Below are positions 23,257-35,552 of a DNA stretch of 64,000 nucleotides, piece by piece. Position numbers and translations under genes: made by a program. Below the pieces are notes generated by a model. It was not told the DNA's origin. It did not search any database and saw only the letters and a program-made list of their open reading frames with translations. Within the stretch, counting starts at the first letter, position 1; each line of letters opens with the position of its first letter. Source of the stretch: Megalonaias nervosa (taxonomy: Eukaryota; Mollusca; Bivalvia; Unionida; Unionidae); the NCBI GenBank assembly GCA_016617855.1, contig JAECUM010003703.1:82017-146016 (forward strand), given 5' to 3'.

Positions 23257-26200
23257 AAATTTATCCAATAGGTGCATTCAAGTGCAGTTGATTTGAAGCT
23301 TGAGATAGGTGTGCCACATAAAATGGATGTTTACTGGTAGTAGTACAGTTATGGTAGGTCTTTTGTGCTTGTCTGATGAAACCAGTCTTTTTGATTAAAG
23401 CACAGCACAAGTAGCAGAATGTGCTACAGTCAGCTTTGTGAGTTTCCAGCTGCATGTTTGGCATGCATGATGTTATTTTACAAGGTTAGAAGTGGAATGC
23501 AAAAACTTGAAAAACCTAAAGTTTTGACTTTTGAAACCTGAAAAAAAATGCCATAAAAACTGAAGGAAACTTAAATAAATAATAAAAGCCTAATGATTTT
23601 GAAAATATGGTGAATGGCTCTACCCAGACCCCACAAAAAGTGCTTTTTATTGCATATGGGTTTTTGTTATGTTAGCCTAGCAGTATAGAAGTGCATGAAC
23701 TATGTAAAATTAAAAATGTCTGGTCCTTTTAATTATTTATTAATTTTCACATTTTATTTATTTTCATTATACTTAGGAATAAACTCAATCCAATTTGTAA
23801 TAAATTGTATTCTCATCCTGGCGATAATCTTGTAACTGTTATGTGACTTAAACCTCAAAAATAAAATTAACACCTTGGAAAAAACCTAAAAAAATCTAAA
23901 ATTTTTAAATTCATTGTCACTGTTAGCCCTGTTTTTAATTTGTGAATTCACAGCTTTAATCCGATAAATACTATAATATTTCGAGCTATTCATTTTTTGT
24001 ACAGATTTAGATTTGACTCATTCTAATCTTTCCAAAAGTCATAGGAGTTATAAGAAATGTGGAAAATTCTCATGGTGACTTGAGGTATTTCTAAGTGAAA
24101 ATCATTTATGCCATATAGTTCCAAAGAATTCAGGGTGCGTAGTTCCTTATGGTAGCCAGATTGCCACTGATTTTAAAAGAAAAAACGTCAGTCTATCGTT
24201 AAGTGCAATTAAAAGTCAAGCAAAATTTCTTAAGTCTGATAAATCTGATCATAATTAAGCTTCTCACTCATTAATTTTAAACATCTTTTCTTAAGATATT
24301 TATAACAACATTGCCCATGCATCTCACATCAGTGTGTCTGTCCCCCTGGAACTCTGCCCCTCTCCACCCTACAACTGTAGATATACTTTCTCTGCAGGAA
24401 AAGGCAAAGTTATTAATGTGGACAGCTTTGGCTCCTGGGTCTCTCATTGCTACCTGGAAACAGGGTTTTGGGTCAGGACCTAGAAACTGCTCATAGCCCC
24501 TCCCTAAAAGTATATAAATGCTTACTCAGCAGAGGGGAATTCACTTATAGAAAGCAGAAGGAAGTTGTTTAGGCTGATGCAAAACACAAGACAAGATTGA
24601 GTGTTCCATGGAACCCATGATAACAACTTGATATGCTGATTTTGTTTTATTTATCTTTAAAAGAAATTTTTTTAATGCTATTATTAAAAGCAAAAGACAG
24701 CTTTAAAATCTAATCTAATAATGCTTTGTATCATAATCAGTTAGCATACTAACTTGGATTTCATTGTGTCTGACAGTTCTCAAGTAATTCTGCTGTATTA
24801 CAGACTGACATTGGTGTTTGGTAGTCATGTCATGGATATAAATAATTCCTCACCACTAAGTCTGTTCACTACCAAGTGAAGATCACAACAACGTCAATAT
24901 GGTGAATATCATATATAGCTGAGCAGAAGCTTACACCTTCAGAAAATGGGGAGAAACATGGCTACCATTCTGCTGGTTAGCACATTGATATTCAGAATCA
25001 AACATGGATTCTTCAGAAGGACCATATCTGCACCATATCAGGATCAAAGCTGGTCAATCATGGCTGACCAGTATTACTGCCAGTGCATTTGAAAGATCTG
25101 AGCAGCTGGATTGGTGAGAGGCACAAAAAGGACCTAACTGTTGCCACAACGGAAGAGATATACAGCTGCATATAATTTCATTATAAGTACAGGCTTGTCA
25201 TTATAGAGAGGTTATTTGCTGAAACAAGTGAATAACATTTATTTCATTGATTGGGTGAAAATAGTTTAGTTTTTCATCCACGAGATGAATATTATCTGTT
25301 ATTCACTCAGAGCAAGCAAGTTTTATTTTTAATTTATGTTTAGACAAATTGGCTAGCAGTATGTATAACAGGTCTGAGTAACCTGTTTCTTACTGTATCC
25401 CACATGATAATCTCGGCAGTTAACCATTTATATTCTGCTGTGTTTTGTGCATATTCACACAGCAACATAGTTCTCCTTCACAATTCAAGTTAAAATAACA
25501 CGTTAAAAAATATTAAAAATTGAAGAAAAAATCGTATGCCCATCATTGAGCATTGGGTTTTAACTTGGTTTCTCTGCATGCAAGGCAACCATATTTACCA
25601 CTTGACCACACAAGCATATAAAAATAGCTCAGAATTTCTTTCTCATAATGCTGATTGTTTGTGGCAGTGAAAATAATATATTTCATTGAATTATCAATTT
25701 TATTTTTCTTGGAAAACACAGTAATTTACAGCCTAGCATAAATTAACTTGTCTTAATATTATTTATTTAGATACGTAAGAGTACATCCACTTTATCACAA
25801 ATCTAGCCCTCCAAAGCTAATTTAAACAAAGGAACAAAACTGCTACAGGTCAGCTGCTCACCTAGGTAGAAGTCGGCAAAGAGTGATCTCCCCTTGGATA
25901 GAAGGATTGGTGCCGGATCCCGTCCATTCTTATGTTAATTTTTTCAACTCGTACATGGAATCATGCTTTTGTTTAAACCTCCCAAGATATTTTTCCAGAA
26001 GTGCCTTTTACTATTTGGCGACTTTTCTCACATAGGAAAGTATACTCTAGTCATATTTCCATCAGCTGAGTCATAGATGAAGAAGTCACACTTGTCTAAC
26101 AGCATCTAATGATATATATATTAGCACTGTTTTAATTACTGCAGACATTTTGTTTTCACTTCATTACTGAGTCAGCCTGGTACATGAATTCTGCCAGGTA

Positions 26201-26854
26201 ATTGTCCAATAAAACATATTGTAATCTTGTTCATGTAATTGTTTTAGACATTTATTTTTGTCATTGGTGTCTTCTTCACAGTAAGTTGACTGGTTTCATG
26301 TGTATGACCCATTGCTTTGTCCACTGTACTTACAAGTGCATAATAAGGTGCACTGGGTTATCTGTCTCAGTTAAATGTGATGCAGTTCATGCAATATATG
26401 CACATAATTGTTACATTTGGCACCAAATTTTTTTTTAAAAAAAAAAATCCCCCCATCCAAGAAGAGATCACTCTTGTCTGTCTACCACCTAGACAAGCAG
26501 ATGACTGGAAACATTTTTGTTTCTAAAAAAAAAACAAGCTTCAGAGGGCTGGATTACTCAGGTAGTCAATGTTTTCCTGATGTGTTTTATCGGATAAGCA
26601 GTAGAGACATGCTTTACTCAAACATTGTTTCAAAGAAACTTTTGGAAAATTATTGATACAATCTGGTAGAATTCCAGAAATTCATTTTTGATACCAAGAC
26701 AGAGGTTTATTATAGAACCAGGCTCATCTTACTTTTGATCTCGTAGTGGACAAACAATAAAAAACTAAATGGCCAAGACTGTTTCAGTCCATACAACTGG
26801 CAATGAGAAAAACTGATGCACTGTTATGGTAAGCTGCTTACATGAAAACTGTGC

Positions 26855-27020
26855 CAAAGGAGAAGTTTCAGCCCAGCATTGTGAGGGACTTGTGCCAAAA
26901 GGAGACATTTAAGCCCAGCATTGTGGTCAAGTTGTACCAAAATGAGACATTTCAGCCCAGCATTGTGGGCAAGTTATGCCAAAGGGAAATGTTTCAGCCC
27001 AGCATTGTGGGCAGGTTACA
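26855..27020. repeat. 42-bp tandem array, 4 copies
   Basis: The unit contains gacatttcagcccagcattg then tgggcaagttatgccaaaag. Since 42 is a multiple of 3 a 77-codon frame with FQPSIVGKL repeats results. Not supported as a gene. Confidence 0.9.
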
Positions 27021-27119
27021 TAAAAATGACCAGATGGACAAGAATTTGATGACGGATAGGTTTAAGACTATGTGAGCTAGAAGATTGAAGACAGTTGGGA
27101 AATATTTGCTTGTGCTTGA

Positions 27120-27760
27120 CTCCTTCATATGTTATATAACGCTGATCATAAAAAGGCATGGCTGCTGATAAGACCTAGCACTCAGTTATTCCAGTTAAAC
27201 CCATCATACAGCCACTTGATGTTGGAATAAATAAGTCAGTGACAGTTGCCCTCAGACAGGATGGAATGAATGGATGGCTATAGGAGATCACATGTACACT
27301 GCTGGCAGTTGACTGGGTGCACAGGCACTGGAATGATCTGAACCCTGAAATAATTACGCACAACAAAATTGGAACTTGATGGAACAGAGGATGACGTTCT
27401 ATGGGAAGATGAGGTGAGATTGAGGACGCCACATACTATAATGACCAGGAGAGATCAGCACCTGTGCATTCTGACCAGAGCAATGCTACTTGTAGGGTCC
27501 TGTACAGGGGTTGTATTACCCATTATACCTTGTCCTGGCTTGACATAGATAGTGGCAGGCATCAATCAGTGGCAAAACCAACTTCAGTTTTGCCACAGAT
27601 GCATAGCTTTCCAAGCAGTCATGCCCATAATCACCCGTACCAGACAAACAGTGCCTTCTTGGAGTGACATTGAATGGACCCATCACTAGTCCTGACCCCG
27701 CAGTGACCTGTTACTGGCTACAGTGACAGTCCAGTCCTGGATTCCAGCACAGGATGACAG
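27120..27760 (+). mobile_element. Doubtful Tc1-like transposase trace
   Basis: About 27375-27420 reads DDVLWEDEVRL (compare VLFSDESRF in Tc1-like transposases) and about 27600-27680 reads in neighbouring frames like RTRQTV-FLE-IEW, as in the segment after the second catalytic Asp. No single frame, no terminal repeats found. May be chance. Confidence 0.25.
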
Positions 27761-28219
27761 ACAGCACTCTGACTGAATGCCTGGCAATAACCATATCCAA
27801 ACAATGAAGATCTTCTAGCCTCATTCACTACCCCACACAGACTGCTTCCATGGCATTCCCCTCACAACCATTGCAGAAGGTATTGATATCATCTCACTGA
27901 TACAGCCTGAAAGGTTATAGCTGACAGGCTATGTCTTCATTTGTCAGTACCAAGATGCCAAGAGGGGACTCATCTTTCACTGTGTCAGTTGAAGAAGTGT
28001 TTGGTCTTCTTCCTCTGGAATTCTGATCACTACCCCCAGCCTATTCTTTGGCCCCATACAAGATTCCCATGGAGACGGTATCAGCTATTTGCATTTTGGG
28101 GAAATTTCTTATGTCTTCTTATCTCTGATTGGCTTCTTAGAATTCATCTAGTACACTAGCATAGCATGTGCTGTGACATCACGGAAACTTCCACAAACCC
28201 TGTTTTACTACAGGAAATA

Positions 28220-28640
28220 TACCCATTTATTTTTTCACAGGGCACCAGAGGGGAATGAAGTGCACTGAAGAATATTTTGAATTCAGTTTTTATGGGACAC
28301 TGAAGAGGAATGAAGCGCATTGAAGAATTCTGTGACTGCATTTTATTTTATGGTGGAGTGAAATGCTTTGAAGAGTATGTAAAATCACTTTTTTCATGAG
28401 GTGCCAGTTTTCGTGGATTTCATTGCCATAAAACAGTTAACAAATACAGTCATGTGGACCTTCTTCCCTGTTAATGGCACATCCACAAAATGCAGGCAAC
28501 AACCAAATATGTCACTTCTTGTGAAACCATACAAATTGATAACCACCAGATCAAAATAAATGTACCATAAATACCACCAAATAAGTGACCAGTAAATAAC
28601 CACCAAATAAATGACCAGTAAATGACCACCGCTGCTTTCA
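28220..28640. repeat. Short degenerate repeats before exon 7
   Basis: 28245-28375 has two to three copies of a gaatgaagtgcactgaagaat unit. 28535-28632 has three copies of a unit with taaatgaccaccaaataaat and gaccag, stopping 16 bases before exon 7. Confidence 0.75.
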
Positions 28641-28648
28641 ATCTTCAG

Positions 28649-28772
28649 GGCATTTATGAGCCAGGGAAGCGTCATTGGCTCAAAGTGAAGAAGGATTATC
28701 TAAATGAGGGAAGCATGGCTGACTCAGCAGATCTGATTGTACTTGGTGCATATTACGGCACAGGAAACAAAG
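28649..28772 (+). CDS. LIG3: LIG3 exon 7: motif V and start of OB-fold
   Basis: 41 codons plus one base. Reads GIYEPGKRHWLKVKKDYLNE, then GSMADSADLIVLGAYYGTGN. WLKVKKDYL is motif V, with the lysines that contact the phosphates of ATP; it is followed by the start of the OB-fold. Acceptor ttcag|ggc at 28644-28648. Donor aaag|gtttgt at 28773 (phase 1). Confidence 0.96.
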
Positions 28773-29002
28773 GTTTGTCTAACTTACTGTAGTAAGTATG
28801 AGTTTTACACGTACTTGACAAATTGTAGCTTTTGCATACCTTTTTTTTTCTACCTTGAGTTAATCAGACACCTTATATTTTTGGATTGTCATGGTAAGTA
28901 ATTTTGTTCTTAATCCTAATTTCTCAACACACTAAACAAGACCAGCTACTCTTTGCATGAAGAAACAGAATGGAAAATTAAAATGATAAATCATCCATAT
29001 GT

Positions 29003-29183
29003 AGTCACATTATCCTGATTCCAGGCTGACCAGTCCTAACACTAACCTCTTAATGCTGAGTGCCTAGCGAGGCAGCTGTTAGTACCATTTTTTTAAGTCT
29101 TTGGTATGACTCGGCCAAGGTTCGAACCCATGACTTCCCACATCCGAGGCGGACGTTCTAACCATTAGACCACTGGAGTGCTC
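29003..29183 (-). mobile_element. tRNA-derived SINE, copy A (3' truncated)
   Basis: On the minus strand from 29183: a tRNA-like head with ggtctaatggttagaacgtc (A box) and gggttcgaacc (B box), then ccaaagact-taaaaaaatggta, a tgcctc-ctaggcact-cagcatta block and ggttagtgttaggactggtc. Same family as 40096-40412, 46400-47645, 51721-52019 and 52439-52748, but lacking their 3' end. Confidence 0.85.
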
Positions 29184-29230
29184 CATAAAATATGAAAAAT
29201 CATTTGATTTCATCCAGTGTAAGGTGTATC

Positions 29231-29701
29231 CATGGTTTGTACAACTAGGAATTTGAAGGGTTTCCTTGAAAATTCCTTGAGTTTTGAAAAAGTCGTTTTT
29301 ATCCTTGAATAATCCTTGAATTTGTTGAAAACTTGAATTTACAAGAACTCAAAGCATTACATAACATTAAAATATATCACTTTTTAAACTCAGAATATTG
29401 GCTTTTATGTTTTTATGTATTTTCAAAATGAATCAGTTAAATGGGATAAAATTTGGTGAATTAAATTGAACATGATGTGGGTAGCTACCAAATGGGCTAG
29501 TATCCCTTCACTGTAGTTGACTGTGCACTAGTTAGTTATGTACTTATATTGTTTTACCTATTTATCCAGTGATAAACAAACTAACATATGGAGAAAGTTT
29601 AATTTCTGTAAGAAAAAAAAAAATACTTGAAAACTTTTGGACGTCTTTGAAAACCTTTTGAAAACTCCTTGAAAAACAAATCTCGGGCTGCATGAACCTT
29701 G
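29231..29701. mobile_element. MITE with catggttygta ends, copy 1 (471 bp)
   Basis: Left end catggtttgtacaac, right end gctgcatgaaccttg; both ends carry ccttgaaaa repeats. Interior shares atatatcactttttaaa, gggataaaatttg and atggagaaagtt..tttctgtaagaaaa with the copy at 42213-46157. hAT-like by its ends, but the target duplication is not clear. Confidence 0.75.
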
Positions 29702-31419
29702 GTGGTACGTTTCAGTTTAAATGGGCAGATCCCATTGAAGTTAATGCCCTATCCTAATTGTAAATTACCACATACCTGTTCATTTAGAGTTAATTTGTCA
29801 AATCACTTTAATTAGTTGAGATAATATGCTGCCTATTTATTCATTTAGGTAAATGATGTTATTCTTAAATATTTATCATTAAAAGCTTTTTTTTTCCATT
29901 CAAGCATTAAAGATAGAGAGAGCAAACTTCAGACTATGATGACTTAAAACATAATTAAAGTTCACCATGCTGAGTTAATCTGATCCATTTAGGTGGCACT
30001 CTACAGTTTCGTATTTTGCATAGGGTTAGAATTTTAAAGAAAAAAGAATTTCCCTGGATTTCCTCACTGGTTATACTGGCTATTTAAAAAAGACCTTGTA
30101 TTGTTCAAAGAACCTTTAATTCCCTTTATTTTGGTGTATGAGTGATGGGTGTAATATGGGTTAAAGAGTATACAACTTGGCCTTATTCCAGATGTGCACC
30201 TTCAAAAAAAGTGCTAGCTCCACTTGGTCATTTTCACTTCCTGATCTTCAGAGATAAATTATAAAAAAAAGAGCCAATAACTTTTTCTTTTACATTTTAT
30301 ATATTTGGTAATTCATTCATTGCACATTCAGAAGCTGGTATTGTTTAGTCTGGCAAAATTCATTTTCCCTATATTAATAACTGCTAAGGATAGTGTACTT
30401 TAGACAAATTCAGACTGATTTTTGGAGCACAAGAGAGCAGTCATTTTAGTTAGCAGTGTGCTAAGATCATTTACAATTTCCAAAAGTACAATAGCCAAAT
30501 AAATGTCAGCCACATTACATCAAAGTAGCATAGAGGTATGCCAACATTCTCTCCACTGTGCATGTTTTAAATGCAAACAACTTCACCTTACATACGTCAC
30601 TCTCTCAAAAGTACAAAACAACTGGTGAGCGTTCCCTTAGATGTCTGCATGAAATTAAATTGTAATAATAAAAAGAGTGCAGTAATACTCACATATTTTG
30701 TTGACACCATGTACTACTTTATTAATGGCTGACTACAATGCAAACATTAATTGGCTCATTGTTCTTTGGTATAAAAATGCCCAGCGCTTCACAGTTTGTC
30801 ATACAGAGGAAATTTAAATTAAGAGATTCATATTTGTTGGATTTGCTTTGCATGAGGGTTTCAGTAGTCTCGTTTCAATCTACCAATTTCTGCACAAAGG
30901 CTTCAATAGTCTCTTTTTAATCTACCTATCCAGCTGAAATAGTTCTGGGTTTATTGAGATGATCATGTGTGGCAGTTCAGACAGTTGAACTTTTATATCG
31001 CTGACATTGACAATAAACAGTTCATATAAAGAAAAGAAAGATGTTGTAAAATTGTTAATCAACCAAGTCCAAGAACAAAAATAGATGTTGATTGTGCTTT
31101 ACCACAATCCAACCCTAATGTTTGGACAGTTTTGCTGGGAGTTTTTTTACTGTTCTTGTCCCAAGGATTTTGGCCATTTGGTAAGATAATTTTTTCTTGC
31201 CATCAAAAAACATAAAGGTAAATTCAGTAGGTATTTTACTAATTTGAAAAAGTTTTCATCTGTATTCATCTGTGAGTATTTATATTTGTAAGACAAGTCA
31301 TGAAACATAGTATATCTGATTTTATGTTCCTGACGTATTCTGTGGAGGGAGCATACTGTATTATCCATTGTATTACACATGTCTGTCTCTCTTTATCTGT
31401 CTCACATCCATCTCTCCAT

Positions 31420-31605
31420 CCATTCGGGGTCTGGTGGCCAAGTTGTTTTAGGTGCTGGCCTGTACTGATCATGCACATCTCATTGTGTCCATTTGAGTTT
31501 GAGTTGTGCCTCAACCAACATGGGTATGAGAGAAAGCATGCCAGTAGTTTCTCATGGGTCTGTGGTTCTTTCCAGGTTCTTCCTGGCCACAATATATAGC
31601 CTATC
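31420..31605 (+). mobile_element. Probable second-family SINE relic
   Basis: ggtctggtggccaagttgtt then aggtgctggcc resembles an A box, with a degenerate gagtttgagttgtgcctc B box. It ends ctggccacaatatatagcct, a tail type I associate with mollusc SINEs. Diverged. Confidence 0.4.
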
Positions 31606-32439
31606 ATGTGCTGAAAAATTTCATTAAGTCCACAAAGCACAAACACTCTCCATCAATTCATATCATCTGTACTTAAGTTGCATATATGTACCTATGTTGT
31701 AGACATAGATGCCAACCATATTAATTGTGGCAGAATCATTACAATTTTTAAATTCAAGTTACACCAATGTGATTACTGCTGTATGATTCCAGTATTCCAG
31801 TCCAGAACAATGTTATGTAGGCAAACCCAACTTGAATTTCAGCATATGTGGATCACTGAAATTTTGTAATGTCAGAAAAGTCATTCTTTTATGAAGCTGT
31901 ACTGTAGCACTTATATCACAAAGCAGTTAAATATTACCTAATCATGTCCTGTCTGCATTGCACCCTGGGGCATATTTTACCACTGTGACCAGACATATGG
32001 TTCACTCTTAATTCATAACCATGGCTATAATGGAACAAAATGAACTCATTTTCAGAATCAACCTTAACCAGGGCCACCAAATCATATCAATGGCAATCTA
32101 CCATTTTCTAGTCACAAGCACCAAAATGATCCCTGATTTAGCAACAAATGCATCAGATGAGGATTACACAAAACACATGATATATAAATTCTGAACAGAT
32201 ATGAAAGGCATCAATACTGGATTAATACCATGATTTTTTTTGTGGTCTTTTTGTTGGACTTCATTGTGTTACACAATGTGAAATATGACTATAGAAAGCA
32301 TACTTCGGCCAATCACTGCTTTAAATCTGTAGGGATCAATGTTTCAGATAAATTAATTAAAATGGGAAGTAGTCCACTGTCAATCTGCCCATTAACACAA
32401 GTCACTGCAACTCCTAAAGAAAGTTTACGCATTCATCAC

Positions 32440-33100
32440 ATGGTCTTGTTGGTCCAGAATGAAATAGTGCCATATGGATATTCAATATGGCTGCCATAGT
32501 GGCCATGATGATCAATCAACTTTTTTTTTTCATAATGTCAAGTTGGTACAACTTGAAAACTGTACTCTTCTAATTTTTATTATGGTCATCTTGAAAATAT
32601 TGTTATTGGTCTTATTGGTACTCAACCTAAATGGAAAGTCATATTTACATGGGTGTTTCACCAGAAGAATTTGTATGATGTCTGGATAGTTCTAACTGAA
32701 AAAGGATGCCAGTTTGACATACAGTATTGCCACCACGGTAGCCATCCTGAAAATCTTCAGAAAGGAGGGTCATATCGATATGAGGCCTTTACCAAAAGTA
32801 TGTATGTACTATTATGTAATGGCATCTCAGCACAATAACTGACATATGGTGCCAATCAGCAGAATAGTTCTGAAATAAAAAATTCACCAAAAAGACTAAT
32901 GTTTAGTTGGTAAAAAATGAAATAGGGACAGTCATACATCCAATATGGTTAACTTGGTGGTTATTTTGAAGATATTTGTGTTACTCTGGAATATTAGAGA
33001 TGGTTTCAGTGTTCAGCTGTTAAAAAAAAGAAACAGTCTTTTCTATGGTTATTCAAAATTCCTTTCAACATCAGTCCCTTTAAGGGACTCTTGTTACATT
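32440..33100 (+). repeat. Approximately 145-bp dispersed array family, array 3, with tail
   Basis: Three to four diverged units (catatggatattcaatatgg, accagaagaatttgtatgat, gccaccacggtagccatcct). The tail has attagagatggtttcagtgt then a-rich sequence and catcagtccctttaagggac. Confidence 0.8.
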
Positions 33101-33339
33101 CAAATTCTGACTTTATTCACATGTGGGCATTCCTGCTGGTAATGGTTTTGGTTGGCATCACCACACACATTTTTTCCACTTAGCAGCATTAAGAGGGCTT
33201 CCTGAGATCAAACCTGATTTGGAACATGGCATCATGTTGAAATGATTTAAGTCAAGTTTGATTTTTACAAATTTATCTTTACTGGTCACAGAGCTTATGT
33301 GTAGGCCTATTCTCCATCTCTGGTATGTCTTTTGTCCAT

Positions 33340-34035
33340 CCATGATTCCATCAGCATATGTTTGTTATTGCTACATCTAAATTTAAAACGTGTAGGATTA
33401 TCATGAGACTTTACAAATACATTCATCCCATGCAGTTGTTAGTCCTAAATGAAAATGGTGCCTCACCACATTGGTCATCTTGAAAGTTATCACTCTTGCT
33501 TCAGAATGGGTGGACATATCTTCATGGGGTTTTCTCTGAAAGACTTCTTATGAAGTCTAGTTGGTCCAAAATAAAAATGGTGGTGATCTGACTTCCAATA
33601 TGGCGCCAAGGCATCCATCTTGAAAATCTTCACTATCCCTCCTACTCCTGAATGGACAGTTACATCTAGATGATGTATTCGCTTGGAGACTTGTTATAAT
33701 GTTTAGTTGGTCCTAAATGAAAATGGCTCCAATATGACTTCCACTATGACCACTACAATGTCCATCTTGATATTTGTTATCACTGCTCCTCTTAGATGAT
33801 CATTTTGACATTGGGGTTCTCACCAAAAGACTTGTAAAGTCTAGTTGATCGTAAATGAAAATGGTGCCAATGTTACATCCATTATGGCCACCACAGTAGC
33901 TAATTTAAAAGTCTTTATTTTTGCTGAAAGAGATCAGCAATCACTCAGCAGTTAAATAATGAAAGAAATGGTCTTATCCTGAATTCCTGGACAAATTGTT
34001 TGGTCAGTAGAACATCAGTCCATTTGAGGAACTCT
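33340..34035 (+). repeat. Approximately 145-bp dispersed array family, array 4, with tail
   Basis: About four units, better conserved (cctaaatgaaaatggtgcc, ggggttctcaccaaaagact, cttccaatatggcgcc). The tail contains actcagcagttaaataatga and catcagtccatttgaggaac, matching array 3. Confidence 0.85.
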
Positions 34036-35187
34036 TGTTCTGTAAGCATGTGATTGAATTATTAGAATTATGGTCCCCTCTTTTTCCTTGCATAATGAAT
34101 TTCGTTTATATTTAATACCTTCTATGGTCTTGATGGATTTAGACCAAATATTTTAAGAGGCTTTAAATAAAGGAGACCTAGAGTTTAATATTTACCTGTG
34201 ATTGTCAGAATTTGAGTTATGGCCCTTTGCTTTAGAAATTGGCTCAAGCATAAGATTTCATTTTTGCTTCTTAATGCTTGAAGTACTTCATGAACAACAA
34301 AAAAGTTGGAACAAACTCAGTTTTCACACAGATGGACCTAAGTCAAATTTGATTTTAAACCTGATTTTGTTCATTTTGACTTGGTTATGTCCACTTGCCA
34401 TCATAAAGCTTTATTTTTATTACATGTTACACTCTTGCCTCCCAACCATGACTCAGGGGTTTGTAATATTTTAGGTATCATCTTTCTGGGACTGTTAAGT
34501 AAGTTTTATTAAAAGTCACTGAATTGAAATTTGTGGTACATTTTCCCATGTAACTCTCTTCCAGGGAGTCAAAGAATATACCCTCTTTGTACATGTACCA
34601 GCAAACTACTGTGTTTTGTTAATTTATATTTGTCAGTTATGGGAAATACAGGGTTACCAGGTTATAGACAAAGAAAGACTGAGGGTGTAATGATTTTTAT
34701 ATGGTTTTAGAAAGTGTCAGGATACATTTAAAAATTTGCTTATAGCTTGCAATTTTCCTTAACTGGACATTTTGGGGGGGTGGGGAAAGTTGGATGTAAA
34801 GGTGGCCAGTATGTAGAAGGTTCATTGTATTATTTATAAAATAAGAAAATTTCCTTCTCGTGCATAATTAATGGATTTATTTCATCTTCTGGTAAAAAAA
34901 ATTACATTTAAACTTTTTGCTTCACCACTCATTAAAATATCATTTTTTTCTAGCCCACATTGAAATATATCCAGTATTAATGTAGGAAAAGAAAATATCC
35001 TTCTTGTATAAAAAAGAGCATAATTGGGATAAAAATTTGTAGCAAGAGAGAACCAGATTGCAAAGGGGGCCATTTTGGTAGTTTCATTGTAGTAAAATTT
35101 ACAAGAAACCAAAAAAAAGTGTTGATCATGATTTCTTGTTTTTCCTACCAGTTTCATTGTTTTTAGTACATATTGTTATCATTGTAG

Positions 35188-35552
35188 GTGGAATTATGTC
35201 TGTGTTTCTATGTGGGGTGTATGATCCTGACAGCAGACAATTTTGCACCGTGACAAAAGTTGGAAATGGCCTGGATGACAAAACTCTAGAAGATCTGCAA
35301 ACCAGTCTAGATGTGGTTAAAATCAGCAAAAATATGAGCAAAGTACCACCATGGTTGGATGTAAAGAAGAGCGTGGTGCCAGACTTCGTTGTGAAAGACC
35401 CCAAGAAAGCCCCAGTGTGGGAGATTGTGGGGGCCGAGTTTTCTAAAGCTGAAATTCACTCAGCCGATGGAATTTCTATTCGATTCCCAAGAGTGACCAA
35501 ATTTAGGGAGGATAAAACCTGGAAGGAGGCCACAGATTTACCACGATTACAG
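35188..35552 (+). CDS. LIG3: LIG3 exon 8: OB-fold, motif VI
   Basis: 365 bases; the first two complete a Gly codon, then 121 codons. Reads GIMSVFLCGVYDPDSRQFCT, VTKVGNGLDDKTLEDLQ, VKISKNMSKVPPWLDV, VWEIVGAEFSKAEIHSADG and SIRFPRVTKFREDKTWKEAT. This is the LIG3 OB-fold; ISIRFPR is motif VI, which orients the ATP pyrophosphate. Ends DLPRLQ. Acceptor attgtag|gtgg at 35181-35187, donor cag|gtaagt at 35553, phase 0. The open frame starts upstream at 35136 in intron sequence; that ATG is not a start. Confidence 0.97.

Larger units (their letters stand above)
19309..28648 (+). other. Intron 6 (9.3 kb)
   Basis: Holds the 39-bp minisatellite (20785-21215), an array of the 145-bp family (21590-22640), short duplications at 22990-23256, a 42-bp array (26855-27020) and short repeats at 28220-28640. 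From 23500 to 26840 I see AT-rich sequence with no recognisable element. 27100-27700 has a doubtful Tc1-like trace. Confidence 0.85.
28773..35187 (+). other. Intron 7 (6.4 kb)
   Basis: Holds a SINE (29003-29183, - strand), a MITE (29231-29701), a likely SINE relic (31420-31605) and two arrays of the 145-bp family (32440-33100, 33340-34035). 29705-31400 and 34040-35187 show nothing recognisable. Confidence 0.85.

Noticed and set aside
26842..27075. 77-residue repeat protein (FQPSIVGKL units)
   Set aside because: A 42-bp tandem array in an intron; the period alone explains the open frame.
27175..27432. Minus-strand 85-codon gene, or a Tc1 transposase on +
   Set aside because: No family resemblance on the minus strand; the + strand Tc1 similarity is scattered over frames and too weak to name.
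35136..35187. Start of a separate gene at the ATG before exon 8
   Set aside because: The upstream part is intron. The LIG3 match begins exactly after attgtag at 35187.
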